From Bacillota bacterium (GTDB lineage Bacteria > Bacillota > Clostridia > Acetivibrionales > DTU013): a DNA stretch of 12,420 nt. Shown here one piece after another: positions 5,403-12,420 of this stretch. The notes under the pieces were generated by a model that was not told the origin of the DNA, ran no database searches, and saw only the letters and a program-made list of their open reading frames with translations. Location of the stretch: NCBI GenBank assembly GCA_023435805.1, contig JAEZMC010000362.1, positions 1-12,420 of the forward strand, written 5' to 3'. Every line of letters starts with the position of its first letter. The first letter of the stretch is position 1. A program made the position numbers and the translations under genes.

Positions 5403-5729
5403 TCAGATCTTAATATCAATTGTACTTGTCTTTATTTCATCAGTCAATCTATTCCTGTTTTTTTCGTCGTCCCCACCAGCCCCGGTCTGGTCGCCCCTTT
5501 TCCTTTTCCCGCGGCCTTTGCTGTTTTCTTTTTGTTTTTCAGAAATATGCACATCCTGTGCCTGATTGCGCGAGTAAACCTGTTTCAGTGAATCCTCCGA
5601 CTTGTGCTGCATGGCCGAAGCCTGCTGCTGCTGAGCCGCGAGGTTTCTCTGCGTGATATCGTTACTGATTTTTGCAGCTTCCATGGTTCTTGGAATCATC
5701 ACTTGAAAATCAACCGGTTTGATCGCCAT
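5403..5729 (-). CDS. Small basic, probably disordered protein of the flagellar operon
   Basis: This 108-residue protein has no membrane segment or known domain. It begins MAIKPVDFQVMIPRTMEAAK, has a Gln/Ala-rich stretch (NLAAQQQQASAMQ), a strongly basic patch (SKGRGKRKRG), a charged Asp/Glu/Lys/Arg region and a short Ile-rich tail (TSTIDIKI). I do not recognise a function. ATG 5729, with AAGGATGTGA upstream, is preferred over an in-frame TTG at 5771 that lacks a ribosome binding site. It sits 63 bases after fapA and 85 before the DUF6115 gene. The ordered start and low-complexity remainder suggest a binding peptide with a flexible tail. Confidence 0.72.
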   Translation of the reverse strand: MAIKPVDFQVMIPRTMEAAKISNDITQRNLAAQQQQASAMQHKSEDSLKQVYSRNQAQDVHISEKQKENSKGRGKRKRGDQTGAGGDDEKNRNRLTDEIKTSTIDIKI

Positions 5730-5792
5730 ATATATCACATCCTTGTCCGACGCAGTGTCCCAGATAAGCAATGCTGCCGATCTATGGATTTA

Positions 5793-7439
5793 TCACTTGT
5801 CAATGCTTCCTACCCTAATGTCCGCGCCGTCTCTGTAAAGAGTGCAGTACTGCAGGTTTTCCCGGACATACATCATGCAGGAGCCGATAGCAACTTTTGT
5901 ACCCGGGTAGATGAAATTGTAGCACCTGACTTTTCCGTAGGACTCCTGCTGCAGCTTTGCCTCCAGCTGGACCATTTCTTCCTTGAGTTCAAAAAGACGG
6001 TTTGTGTAATACACCTTGGTCCGTACACTCTTCGCCATGATTTCCTGTTTTTCGGGAGTCAGTGCGCCTGCCATTTCAAGCTTTTTTAAAATGGTGATGG
6101 CCTGCTCCGCTTTTTTCAAATCCGCTTCCATTGTGGCAATTTCTTCCTTTGTCGCTTTAAAACGCTCTCTGATGGAAGGATCTGTACCAACTTCAATATC
6201 GGTGACCGTTGCCATATGAGAGCCGATAACCTTGGCCGTTATTTCCTTGCCCACCTTGCAGGTTCCACCCACCAGCAGCCCCTTCCTGCCGGAAAGCTCC
6301 AGCTTGTTGCCGCATTTTATGTTGCTGTGCATAATCGCTTCGGATTTGATATTGTTTCTTGCTTCCGCATTGCTGTTTTCTATATATCGCGCAATGATAT
6401 CTCCACCGCTGACCAGGATACCTTTTCCCATTCCCTGCATGCCCCTCCGGAGAATGATATCACCGCCGGCCTTTATAACCGCTCCTTCAACCACACCCCA
6501 GACTTCTACATTTCCGCCTGCTTCCACTACAAAACCCGATAGTACATTTCCTCTGATGGACACATTCCCTACAAAATTGATGTTCCCTGTAGAGTTGTCC
6601 ACATCGGCCTGTACTTCGTAAGTGGCAAATATATTGACCTTGCCGTCGAGATAGCTGACCTGCCCGCTGATGCCGGCGATCAGGCTTGTCCCGTCTGCAG
6701 AAACGACTACATTACGCCCCTTGGGCAGCGTGGCTGGCTTTCCATCCATAGCGGGAATATCCGTACCGTTCACCGTCCGCCCCGATTTTCCCGGTATCGG
6801 TGGAACAAGTGTACAAAGCGTCTGCCCTTCCACCACGCTCTCTATCAGGTTCAATTCCCTGAAGTCCACCCGTCCGTCATCCAGTATGGTCGGCTTCATC
6901 TCCCTTTTTATATCAAAAAAGAATTCGATCTTCCCATTCTGTCCGTTTTCAGGCGGAGAGCCTTCAGCCACACATATCATTTCATTGTATACCGGGTATT
7001 TTACAATTGTATCCAGATTTGTTTTGTTGATTCCATAGATGACGCCTTGTTTTGACAAGGCTTCGATTACTTCCTCGAGTGTCAGCATTCTGCCGTTTTC
7101 AGGCGGTGTAAAGGAGATATATCCTTTCATCCTGTCAGGAGAAAGCATCACACTGACCGTTGCATCGACTCTGACTTCTTCCTGGGCCTCCGCTATTTTG
7201 ACCGGCGCCCTGTCCGCCCTTCTCACAACGATATCCACCATATCCCTGTTGAAATTTTTGACCTGCTTTCGAACCAGCCTGTCGATTACATCCTTGGTTT
7301 CCACTTTTTTGCCGCGATCGGCCGGCCCATAAACAGTCAGGAATACACCGTCGTTTTGGAATGATAATTGATAAAAACCATCATTTATATTGCTGCTGGT
7401 ATCTTTCGTATCGAACAAAACAGCAACCCCCTGTATCAT
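5793..7439 (-). CDS. fapA: FapA (DUF342) family protein
   Basis: This 548-residue protein has the DUF342/FapA layout. An N-terminal mixed region holds PPENGRMLTLEEV and PPENGQNGKIEFFF. PPIPGKSGRTVNG leads into a parallel beta-helix of Gly/Val-rich turns (about 285-405, e.g. GNVSIRGNV, AGGNVEVWG, AGGDIIL). A coiled coil (about 424-500) and a C-terminal strand domain (PGTKVAIGS) follow. The Vibrio homologue called FapA affects flagellation and phosphotransfer signalling; clostridial members are uncharacterised. The start is ATG 7439, 33 bases after sigD; its ribosome binding site is poor. TTG 7418 with GGGGG about 8 bases upstream is an alternative that removes seven residues. Its place between sigD and the SwrB-like gene ties it to flagellar control. 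Confidence 0.88.
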   Translation of the reverse strand: MIQGVAVLFDTKDTSSNINDGFYQLSFQNDGVFLTVYGPADRGKKVETKDVIDRLVRKQVKNFNRDMVDIVVRRADRAPVKIAEAQEEVRVDATVSVMLSPDRMKGYISFTPPENGRMLTLEEVIEALSKQGVIYGINKTNLDTIVKYPVYNEMICVAEGSPPENGQNGKIEFFFDIKREMKPTILDDGRVDFRELNLIESVVEGQTLCTLVPPIPGKSGRTVNGTDIPAMDGKPATLPKGRNVVVSADGTSLIAGISGQVSYLDGKVNIFATYEVQADVDNSTGNINFVGNVSIRGNVLSGFVVEAGGNVEVWGVVEGAVIKAGGDIILRRGMQGMGKGILVSGGDIIARYIENSNAEARNNIKSEAIMHSNIKCGNKLELSGRKGLLVGGTCKVGKEITAKVIGSHMATVTDIEVGTDPSIRERFKATKEEIATMEADLKKAEQAITILKKLEMAGALTPEKQEIMAKSVRTKVYYTNRLFELKEEMVQLEAKLQQESYGKVRCYNFIYPGTKVAIGSCMMYVRENLQYCTLYRDGADIRVGSIDK

Positions 7440-7472
7440 ATGATTTTAACATCAGCATCCCGAGGATAGCAA

Positions 7473-8243
7473 TCAGTCGTCAAGAAGTGACCTGTGCCTT
7501 GCAAGTTTACCCCGAAGCCGCATGATTGCCTTGGTGTGCAATTGTGATATTCTGGATTCAGACACCTTCATTATCGCACTTATTTCCTTCAATGTCAATT
7601 CTTCGTAGTAGTACAGTGTCAGCACCGTCTTTTCCTTTTCAGGCAGTTTTTCAATGGAATCACCCAGTATTTCGCCTAGCTCGCGCAATTCCAATTCATG
7701 CTCGGGCCGGTCTGCTTTATTTGAATTTGGCACATCGGCATCGATTTCATAATTCTGTTCGAGGAAATCTTCAAGTGAAACCATGGATGTTACGTTCACT
7801 TCATTAAGCAGCTTGTAAAAATCCTCCATGGATAAGTTGAGCTTTTCAGCGATATCCTTGTCTGAAGCGGAATGCCCGAGTTCATTTTCGACTTCCCAAT
7901 AAGCCTTTTCGAGTTCCTTGTTCTTCTGCCTCAATGATCTGGGCACCCAATCCATTTCGCGGATACTGTCTATAATAGAACCTCTGATTCTCAAAGAGGC
8001 ATATGTTTCGAATTTAACGCCCTTGGTCATATCAAATTTATCAATGGCATCGATCAAACCGAATACTCCAAAGCCTACAAGATCGTCATATTCAACGTTT
8101 GAACCAAAATAAATATTCAATCTGCCGGCAATGAACTTGATGAGATGGGAATATTCAAGTATCAGGGCCTCCCTGATTGATGGGTCCCTCGTCTCGTGAT
8201 ACTGTTTCCATAGTTCATGCTGCTTGTTGTAATTGACCTGCAT
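7473..8243 (-). CDS. sigD: RNA polymerase sigma factor FliA/SigD (sigma-28)
   Basis: This 256-residue sigma-70-family factor directs RNA polymerase to late flagellar, motility and chemotaxis promoters. Region 2 is seen as EYDDLVGFGVFGLIDAIDKF and KFETYASLRIRGSIIDSIRE, region 3 as DWVPRSLRQKNKELEKAY, and region 4 as ELTLKEISAIMKVSESRISQ with its helix-turn-helix. Length and the WVPRSLR motif are typical of the FliA/WhiG/SigD group. ATG 8243 with GGGGGAT 6 bases upstream is the start; an in-frame TTG at 8258 has no ribosome binding site. The gene lies downstream of cheD as in B. subtilis, with one extra small gene between. No FlgM anti-sigma gene is in the window. Confidence 0.95.
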   Translation of the reverse strand: MQVNYNKQHELWKQYHETRDPSIREALILEYSHLIKFIAGRLNIYFGSNVEYDDLVGFGVFGLIDAIDKFDMTKGVKFETYASLRIRGSIIDSIREMDWVPRSLRQKNKELEKAYWEVENELGHSASDKDIAEKLNLSMEDFYKLLNEVNVTSMVSLEDFLEQNYEIDADVPNSNKADRPEHELELRELGEILGDSIEKLPEKEKTVLTLYYYEELTLKEISAIMKVSESRISQLHTKAIMRLRGKLARHRSLLDD

Positions 8244-8261
8244 CGAAATCCCCCGCAACCG

Positions 8262-8639
8262 TTACTGCTCTTTCACCTTTGAACTGATAGCCTTGCTCAT
8301 TGCAAGCGGTTCAAAAACGTCCCCGTCGTCCTCAACCAGCAGATCCACCTTGTGGATTTGCTGCCCTTTTTCCTGCACGGACTGCTCCGTCTGCGCAGTG
8401 GCAGCTGTATTCTGTAATTCTTCAGCCGCATCCTTTTCCTTCTTTTTTTCCTGTACTTCCTTATCTATGGATAGTATGGTATTTTTAATATATATGCCTG
8501 CTATAAAGAAAACCACCATCACAACAGCCATGCGTAAGTACAACGTACTGCTGTCGGATACCGACGTATAGCTTGCCATACCTGTTATCATTGCCGCTGC
8601 ACAAGCCAATAAATATGGCAATTTATGGATATGCTGCAT
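8262..8639 (-). CDS. Small two-helix membrane protein between cheD and sigD
   Basis: This 125-residue protein has two hydrophobic helices (about 7-25 and 33-53), then a highly charged, probably coiled-coil segment (SIDKEVQEKKKEKDAAEEL), a Gln/Thr/Ala-rich linker and an acidic patch near the C terminus (VDLLVEDDGDVFEPLAMSKA). I do not recognise a function. The tail should be cytoplasmic. ATG 8639 is preceded by AAAGGAG inside the end of cheD, only 3 bases separate the genes, and sigD begins 18 bases after its stop. Such tight packing indicates co-translation with both. B. subtilis has no gene at this spot, so this is a lineage-specific insertion or one lost there. Confidence 0.78.
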   Translation of the reverse strand: MQHIHKLPYLLACAAAMITGMASYTSVSDSSTLYLRMAVVMVVFFIAGIYIKNTILSIDKEVQEKKKEKDAAEELQNTAATAQTEQSVQEKGQQIHKVDLLVEDDGDVFEPLAMSKAISSKVKEQ

Positions 8640-8642
8640 CTT

Positions 8643-9128
8643 TCAAATCTCCTTTAGGCCGTGCCCTATGGTTTTAACCAACAGCTTGCCGTTCTCTGAA
8701 TTGATCTCGATGGTCCTGCCGTAATTCCCACCCGTATCTTCAGCAACAATCGGTATCCTCAGCGATCCAAGCACCTCCTTGGAAGCTGCAACATTCCTGA
8801 GTCCGATACGCATCATCTCGGAGGCGTCACTAAAAGAAAACATCTGCGCGCCGCCCGCAAGTTTGGCAATCAGCTGTGTTTTAATCGCGCCCAGCCTGAC
8901 CATATCCTCAACAAGCTTTACAATAGCTGTATCTGCGAATTTTGCGGTATTTGAGTTATTCCTGGCCTGCAGGCTGGATGGCAGCATAATATGTGCCAGA
9001 CCGGCGATTTTCCTTCCGGGATCGTATAGGGCGATACCTACACAAGAGCCCAGACCAAGCGTTGTAATGATGCATGGGTGTCTTGCCGACTGCAAATCCG
9101 CCATGCCAACCTTAATAACATTTTCCAT
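8643..9128 (-). CDS. cheD: Chemoreceptor glutamine deamidase CheD
   Basis: This 161-residue CheD deamidates specific glutamines on chemoreceptors and binds CheC to raise its phosphatase activity. The catalytic triad is visible as T23, C29 in LGLGSCVGIAL and H46 in GLAHIMLP, matching the spacing in Thermotoga CheD. The later GGAQMF, IGLRNV and ED-GGNYGRTIE segments are also family features. The ATG follows the cheC stop directly (TAAATG, no gap), with AGGAG inside the end of cheC, so the two are translationally coupled and likely made in balanced amounts. All catalytic residues are present, so it should be active. Confidence 0.95.
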   Translation of the reverse strand: MENVIKVGMADLQSARHPCIITTLGLGSCVGIALYDPGRKIAGLAHIMLPSSLQARNNSNTAKFADTAIVKLVEDMVRLGAIKTQLIAKLAGGAQMFSFSDASEMMRIGLRNVAASKEVLGSLRIPIVAEDTGGNYGRTIEINSENGKLLVKTIGHGLKEI

Positions 9129-9749
9129 TTATCCAATTACTCCTAAAGCTTTCAATAAAACATCATAGGTTTCCAGATCCGGAACCAGGAAGAAATCCCC
9201 CACAACCTTTTCACTGCCTTCCGAGAATTCCGTTTCAATATACAGTACTGTATCCCCTACCTTGCCGAATTCAATCGCAGGTACGCTTAATATCGCTCCT
9301 GCCATATCAATGGCCAGGTCAGGCACGGACGGCAATATCTTCAGGTTGGTCAGCGACGATAAAGCCGACAGATAAGATCCGGCCAATATATTGCCGATTT
9401 CCTTCAGAGCCGAGATTTCCAGCTCTGAAAATTCCTCAACCGCCTCCAGCGGCCTGTTCATCAGCATGTTCACCAGTATGGCGGCCGCTTTTTGCTGAAG
9501 GATAAACATGATGTTGCCTGTCAAATCCCCGGTGACCTTCAACAATATGCCGACTACCGGCAGTTCCGCCCCGCCCAGCGTTTCACTGACTTCCTTGAAT
9601 TCGAGGATTTTAGCCCGTGGCACATCCATATCGACCTTCCGGTTCAGCAGCTTCGCAAGTGCCGTAGCCGCATTTCCCGCACCTATGTTGCCAATTTCCT
9701 TCAGAACGTCCAACTGTATATTGCTCAGGTCATCAATACCCTTTACCAT
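9129..9749 (-). CDS. cheC: CheY-P phosphatase CheC
   Basis: This 206-residue CheC dephosphorylates CheY-P in the chemotaxis adaptation system. Both pseudo-symmetric active sites fit the E-x2-N-x22-P pattern: E18, N21, P44 in the first (KEIGNIGAGNA) and E117, N120, P143 in the second (KEIGNILAGSY). Two intact sites distinguish it from FliY-type or single-site homologues. ATG 9749 has AAAGGAG about 6 bases upstream. It follows cheW by 34 bases and abuts cheD, its known partner. This places the organism with those using the CheC/CheD/CheV-type adaptation scheme of B. subtilis and not CheZ. Confidence 0.95.
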   Translation of the reverse strand: MVKGIDDLSNIQLDVLKEIGNIGAGNAATALAKLLNRKVDMDVPRAKILEFKEVSETLGGAELPVVGILLKVTGDLTGNIMFILQQKAAAILVNMLMNRPLEAVEEFSELEISALKEIGNILAGSYLSALSSLTNLKILPSVPDLAIDMAGAILSVPAIEFGKVGDTVLYIETEFSEGSEKVVGDFFLVPDLETYDVLLKALGVIG

Positions 9750-9783
9750 ATCAATCTCCTTTGCTACAGAACAATCCTGATAT

Positions 9784-10236
9784 TTACGACTCGTTTAATG
9801 AAACCAGATTTTCCAGGTTCAGCAATGTAATAATCCTTCCGTTTGCTTTACCGACCCCGGCAATATAATCAAGAGAGAGCTCTCCGGCTATATTTGTTAT
9901 GCTTTCCATTGCGTCCTCGTCGAGCTCCAGCACCTCCGCTACGGAATCCACCACCATACCCACCGATATATCCTCCAGCTTGATGATGATGATTCTGGTC
10001 TCCTCGTTAAAAACGTCATCGGCAAGTCCGAATTTTAGCCGCAGGCTCATGACCGGAATGATTTCGCCTCTGAGATTGATTACGCCTTTAAGAAATAACG
10101 GTGTTTTCGGTACCCTGGCTATGTTCATTTCCTTTTCGATAATAGTTGTAATTTTATGTATATCTATACCGTATTCCTCGTTCCCCAACCTGAAAATAAG
10201 GAACTTTTTCACTTCAGACAATTGATTGTTCACCAT
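9784..10236 (-). CDS. cheW: Chemotaxis coupling protein CheW
   Basis: This 150-residue single CheW domain links chemoreceptors to the CheA kinase in the membrane-associated array. The hallmark GVINLRGEIIPV lies at 51-62, followed by RIIIIKLEDISVGMVVDSV and the closing YIAGVGKANGRIITLLN strand pair. Length is typical for the family. ATG 10236 has GGAGGGAG 4-5 bases upstream. It follows cheA by 76 bases, a larger gap than most here, which carries short GC-rich inverted repeats. The N terminus has no extra domain, so CheV is excluded. Confidence 0.95.
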   Translation of the reverse strand: MVNNQLSEVKKFLIFRLGNEEYGIDIHKITTIIEKEMNIARVPKTPLFLKGVINLRGEIIPVMSLRLKFGLADDVFNEETRIIIIKLEDISVGMVVDSVAEVLELDEDAMESITNIAGELSLDYIAGVGKANGRIITLLNLENLVSLNES

Positions 10237-10275
10237 AATACTCCCTCCTGTTTACTGGTCATTTTCGGGGCTGTT

Positions 10276-10302
10276 CCGGCATCAGCCGGGTGCGTGTCCC
10301 GG
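10276..10302 (-). other. Two overlapping GC hairpins in the cheA-cheW gap
   Basis: CCGGC (10276-10280) pairs with GCCGG (10285-10289) around a 4-base loop, and CCGGG (10286-10290) pairs with CCCGG (10298-10302) around a 7-base loop. The shared bases make the two stems mutually exclusive. No T-tract follows, so this is not a terminator. It could affect mRNA processing or stability between the two genes, or be chance. Confidence 0.35.
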
Positions 10303-10312
10303 AGGATGCTTT

Positions 10313-12415
10313 CTAGTGCGCCAGCGAATTTACGTCAAGGATCAATGCGACATTTCCATCCCCGAGGATGGTGGCGCTGGTGATGACCTTGATACCTGAA
10401 AGGAATTTGCCCAGGGATTTCTGAACAATTTCCTGCTGTCCGATTATCCTGTCCACCACAAAGCCAGTAAGCCTGTCTCCTCTTTTCACTATAACCAGGG
10501 TCAGCACCTTCGGTTCCTCGCTGTTGTCCTTCGGCACTTCAAGAACCTTGTCCAGCCTGACGATGGGTACAACCGTATTCCTGTACAGCACGACCTCCTG
10601 TTTTTGTACCAGCTTGATTTCATCCGGCGCAATGTTGGTTATCTTATGTATGGAGCTGAGCTGAATGGCATACTTTTCATTCCCTACCAGGACCAGCAGC
10701 GCCTGTATAATAGCCAGTGTAAGCGGAAGCCGGATGAAGAATTTGCTTCCTTTGCCCAGTTCGGTTTCCACCTCGACAATACCGCCCAGCGATTCAATCT
10801 TGGTTTTCACCACATCAAGGCCCACGCCTCTTCCCGACAGGTCCGTAACCTTGTCCACAGTACTAAAGCTTGGCTTGAACAGAAAATCGATAATATCCTT
10901 CTTGGTAAGGTTCGCGGCCATATCTTTGTTGACCAGACCCTTATCAATAGCTTTCTTTTTGACCTTGTCCACATTGATTCCCTGACCGTCATCCTCCACC
11001 TCGATGACGACATTGTTGCCGTCCTGGTATGCCCTCAGCGCAATTCTTCCGGCCTCAGGCTTACCCAGGCTTCTTCTCTTTTCCACAGGCTCAATTCCAT
11101 GGTCAACGGAATTTCTCAGCAGATGGATCAACGGATCGCCTATTTCATCAATAACCGTCCTGTCCAGCTCGGTTTCCTCGCCCGACATGATCAACTCGAC
11201 ATCCTTGCCGATGTCCTTTGAAATATCACGGATCATTCTAGGGAAGCGGTTAAATACGGTTTCAACCGGCACCATCCTGACCTTCATGACAGCATCATGG
11301 AGATTGGTCGTGATCCTTTCCAGGTATTCCACCGTTTCAACATAATCCTGCGTACGTTCGATGCCTTCCAATCCCTCCAGCCTGGTTTTCTGGATGATCA
11401 GCTCACTTACGAGGTTCAGCAGTACATCCAGCCTGTCTATGTCAACCCTGACGGTTTTTCCTGTCTTGGCCTTTTTCACCGACGAGTCGGCTTTGGATAT
11501 TCCGGTTTCCACTTCACCATTGGCGGGAGTGTTGTCCGCGGTTTTTCCTTCTGCTACATCGACTGCTTCCGTGGCCTGTTCGGCAACGGCCTGTTCCAAT
11601 ACTTCTCTTTTTTCCGCTATCAGCTTGATGATGACCTCATCCACTTCGGCAATGGAGTTGAGCTCCCTTGCGAATATGGCTTCATCTTCCTTCGAAATGA
11701 CAATAACCGTAAACTCAAAGTTAAACTTTTCATCCTCAATATCCTCTACTTTAGGCTCCGATTTGATGATTTCCGAATGCCTTTCGAGTGTCTTGAATAT
11801 GATGAAGGCTCTTGCGGATTTTAAAACACACCCCTTATTCAGCTTGACGGTGATTTGGTAGGTATTGTTGCCGAGGTCGGCGGCCTTACCGATCACGCTC
11901 ATGTCATACTGATTCAGCGCAAGACTGGGAGAACTCGCCGCCGGTACTTCCGGAGCGTCAGCTTTTCCCGCAGGGGCCGGCGTCTGTACGGCAGGTTCTG
12001 CGGAAGGCGCCGGGGCGGCAGGCATATCGTCTGGCATCTTTCCTTTCATTATATCAGACAGGCTGTTGATGATGGGAAGGTAGTCTTCCGTTCCTTCCGA
12101 ACCTGTCTCAACCACCATGGTGGTGTAGCTATCCAGGGCATCAAGACATTTGAACAGCAAATCGATCAATTTCGGACCCGCCTTGATTTCATTACTCCGC
12201 AAAGCATGCAGCACATTTTCCATATCATGCGTCAATCTGGACATCCTGTTGAATCCCATTGTGCCGGACATCCCTTTCAGCGTATGCGCTACCCTGAAAA
12301 TTTCATTGAGCATGGAGCTGTCTTCAGGGTTCTTTTCCATTTTCAGAAGGCACTGGTTCAGGCTCTGCAAATGTTCCCTGGTTTCTTCGATAAAAATCTC
12401 CAAGTATTGGCTCAT
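10313..12415 (-). CDS. cheA: Chemotaxis histidine kinase CheA
   Basis: This complete 700-residue kinase phosphorylates CheY and CheB in response to receptors. In order it shows P1 with phospho-acceptor H44 (RVAHTLKGMSG), an Ala/Pro-rich linker (125-165), a P2 response-regulator docking domain (about 170-267), a second linker, P3 dimerisation (about 321-385, VDIDRLDVLLNLVSELI) and P4 ATPase. P4 has its N box HLLRNSVDHGIE (431-442), G1 DDGQGI (475-480), F box FKPSFST and G2 GRGVGLDVVK. P5, a CheW-like domain (about 566-700), closes the protein. All catalytic boxes are intact. ATG 12415 is only 5 bases from the window edge, so its ribosome binding site is not visible. It heads the visible part of the operon; cheB or flagellar genes would be expected just beyond. 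Confidence 0.97.
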   Translation of the reverse strand: MSQYLEIFIEETREHLQSLNQCLLKMEKNPEDSSMLNEIFRVAHTLKGMSGTMGFNRMSRLTHDMENVLHALRSNEIKAGPKLIDLLFKCLDALDSYTTMVVETGSEGTEDYLPIINSLSDIMKGKMPDDMPAAPAPSAEPAVQTPAPAGKADAPEVPAASSPSLALNQYDMSVIGKAADLGNNTYQITVKLNKGCVLKSARAFIIFKTLERHSEIIKSEPKVEDIEDEKFNFEFTVIVISKEDEAIFARELNSIAEVDEVIIKLIAEKREVLEQAVAEQATEAVDVAEGKTADNTPANGEVETGISKADSSVKKAKTGKTVRVDIDRLDVLLNLVSELIIQKTRLEGLEGIERTQDYVETVEYLERITTNLHDAVMKVRMVPVETVFNRFPRMIRDISKDIGKDVELIMSGEETELDRTVIDEIGDPLIHLLRNSVDHGIEPVEKRRSLGKPEAGRIALRAYQDGNNVVIEVEDDGQGINVDKVKKKAIDKGLVNKDMAANLTKKDIIDFLFKPSFSTVDKVTDLSGRGVGLDVVKTKIESLGGIVEVETELGKGSKFFIRLPLTLAIIQALLVLVGNEKYAIQLSSIHKITNIAPDEIKLVQKQEVVLYRNTVVPIVRLDKVLEVPKDNSEEPKVLTLVIVKRGDRLTGFVVDRIIGQQEIVQKSLGKFLSGIKVITSATILGDGNVALILDVNSLAH

Positions 12416-12420
12416 GTCCA

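Noticed and set aside
6216..6542. Plus-strand GCCGATA matches (near 5883 and 6214) resembling sigma-28 -10 elements
   Set aside because: They lie inside fapA on the antisense strand, lack a TAAA -35 partner at about 15 bases and do not precede a gene.
11297..11824. Plus-strand open frame of 175 codons opposite cheA
   Set aside because: The cheA reading frame is unambiguous here, and the antisense product has no motif or ribosome binding site.
1..12420. CRISPR arrays, insertion sequences, rRNA genes and riboswitches
   Set aside because: No regularly spaced repeats, transposase-like frames, terminal inverted repeats, rRNA signatures or recognisable riboswitch cores were seen by eye on either strand.

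Overview
The window looks like a chromosomal piece of a motile, anaerobic Clostridia-type Firmicute. Evidence is the gene order cheA-cheW-cheC-cheD-sigD followed by a SwrB-like gene (the tail of the Bacillus/Clostridia fla-che operon), strong purine-rich ribosome binding sites, a consensus sigma-A promoter in front of a CCA-encoding tRNA, and several clostridial small-protein families. Genus cannot be fixed from sequence alone. Every gene I can support lies on the minus strand, so transcription runs from high to low coordinates.

Region 1 (12415 to about 4336) is the distal part of a flagellar/chemotaxis operon. In transcription order it holds CheA kinase, CheW coupler, CheC phosphatase, CheD deamidase, a small two-helix membrane protein, sigma-28 (SigD/FliA), a FapA/DUF342 protein, a short disordered basic protein, a DUF6115 (SwrB-like) membrane protein, and a 75-residue single-helix membrane protein. 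Gaps are short, ribosome binding sites often lie inside the preceding gene, and the run ends at a strong intrinsic terminator (4336-4382). CheA, CheW, CheC and CheD form one signalling and adaptation module. SigD would switch on late flagellar and chemotaxis genes. The four poorly characterised proteins around it are candidates for tuning flagellar number or SigD output.

Region 2 (about 4315 to 2529) is a separate three-gene unit with its own extended -10 promoter: an SPFH/band-7 (flotillin/stomatin-like) membrane protein, a 58-residue ribbon-helix-helix (Arc-like) protein, and a GPP34 (GOLPH3/Vps74-like) protein. It joins two families best known from eukaryotic membrane trafficking to a small DNA-binding protein, and is the most intriguing part of the window.

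Region 3 (2446-2265) is a self-contained tRNA-Leu(CAA) gene with a perfect consensus promoter and an intrinsic terminator. Downstream is a gene-poor stretch (about 2264-2041) with one possible short coding remnant.

Region 4 (2040-1) holds a hemerythrin-like protein with one iron-ligand His replaced by Gln, a YkgJ-type Cys-cluster protein, a TSCPD-domain protein, and the 5' part of a WYL-type transcriptional regulator that runs off the window start. The first two look co-transcribed from an extended -10 promoter overlapped by an inverted repeat. The last two form a second tight pair.
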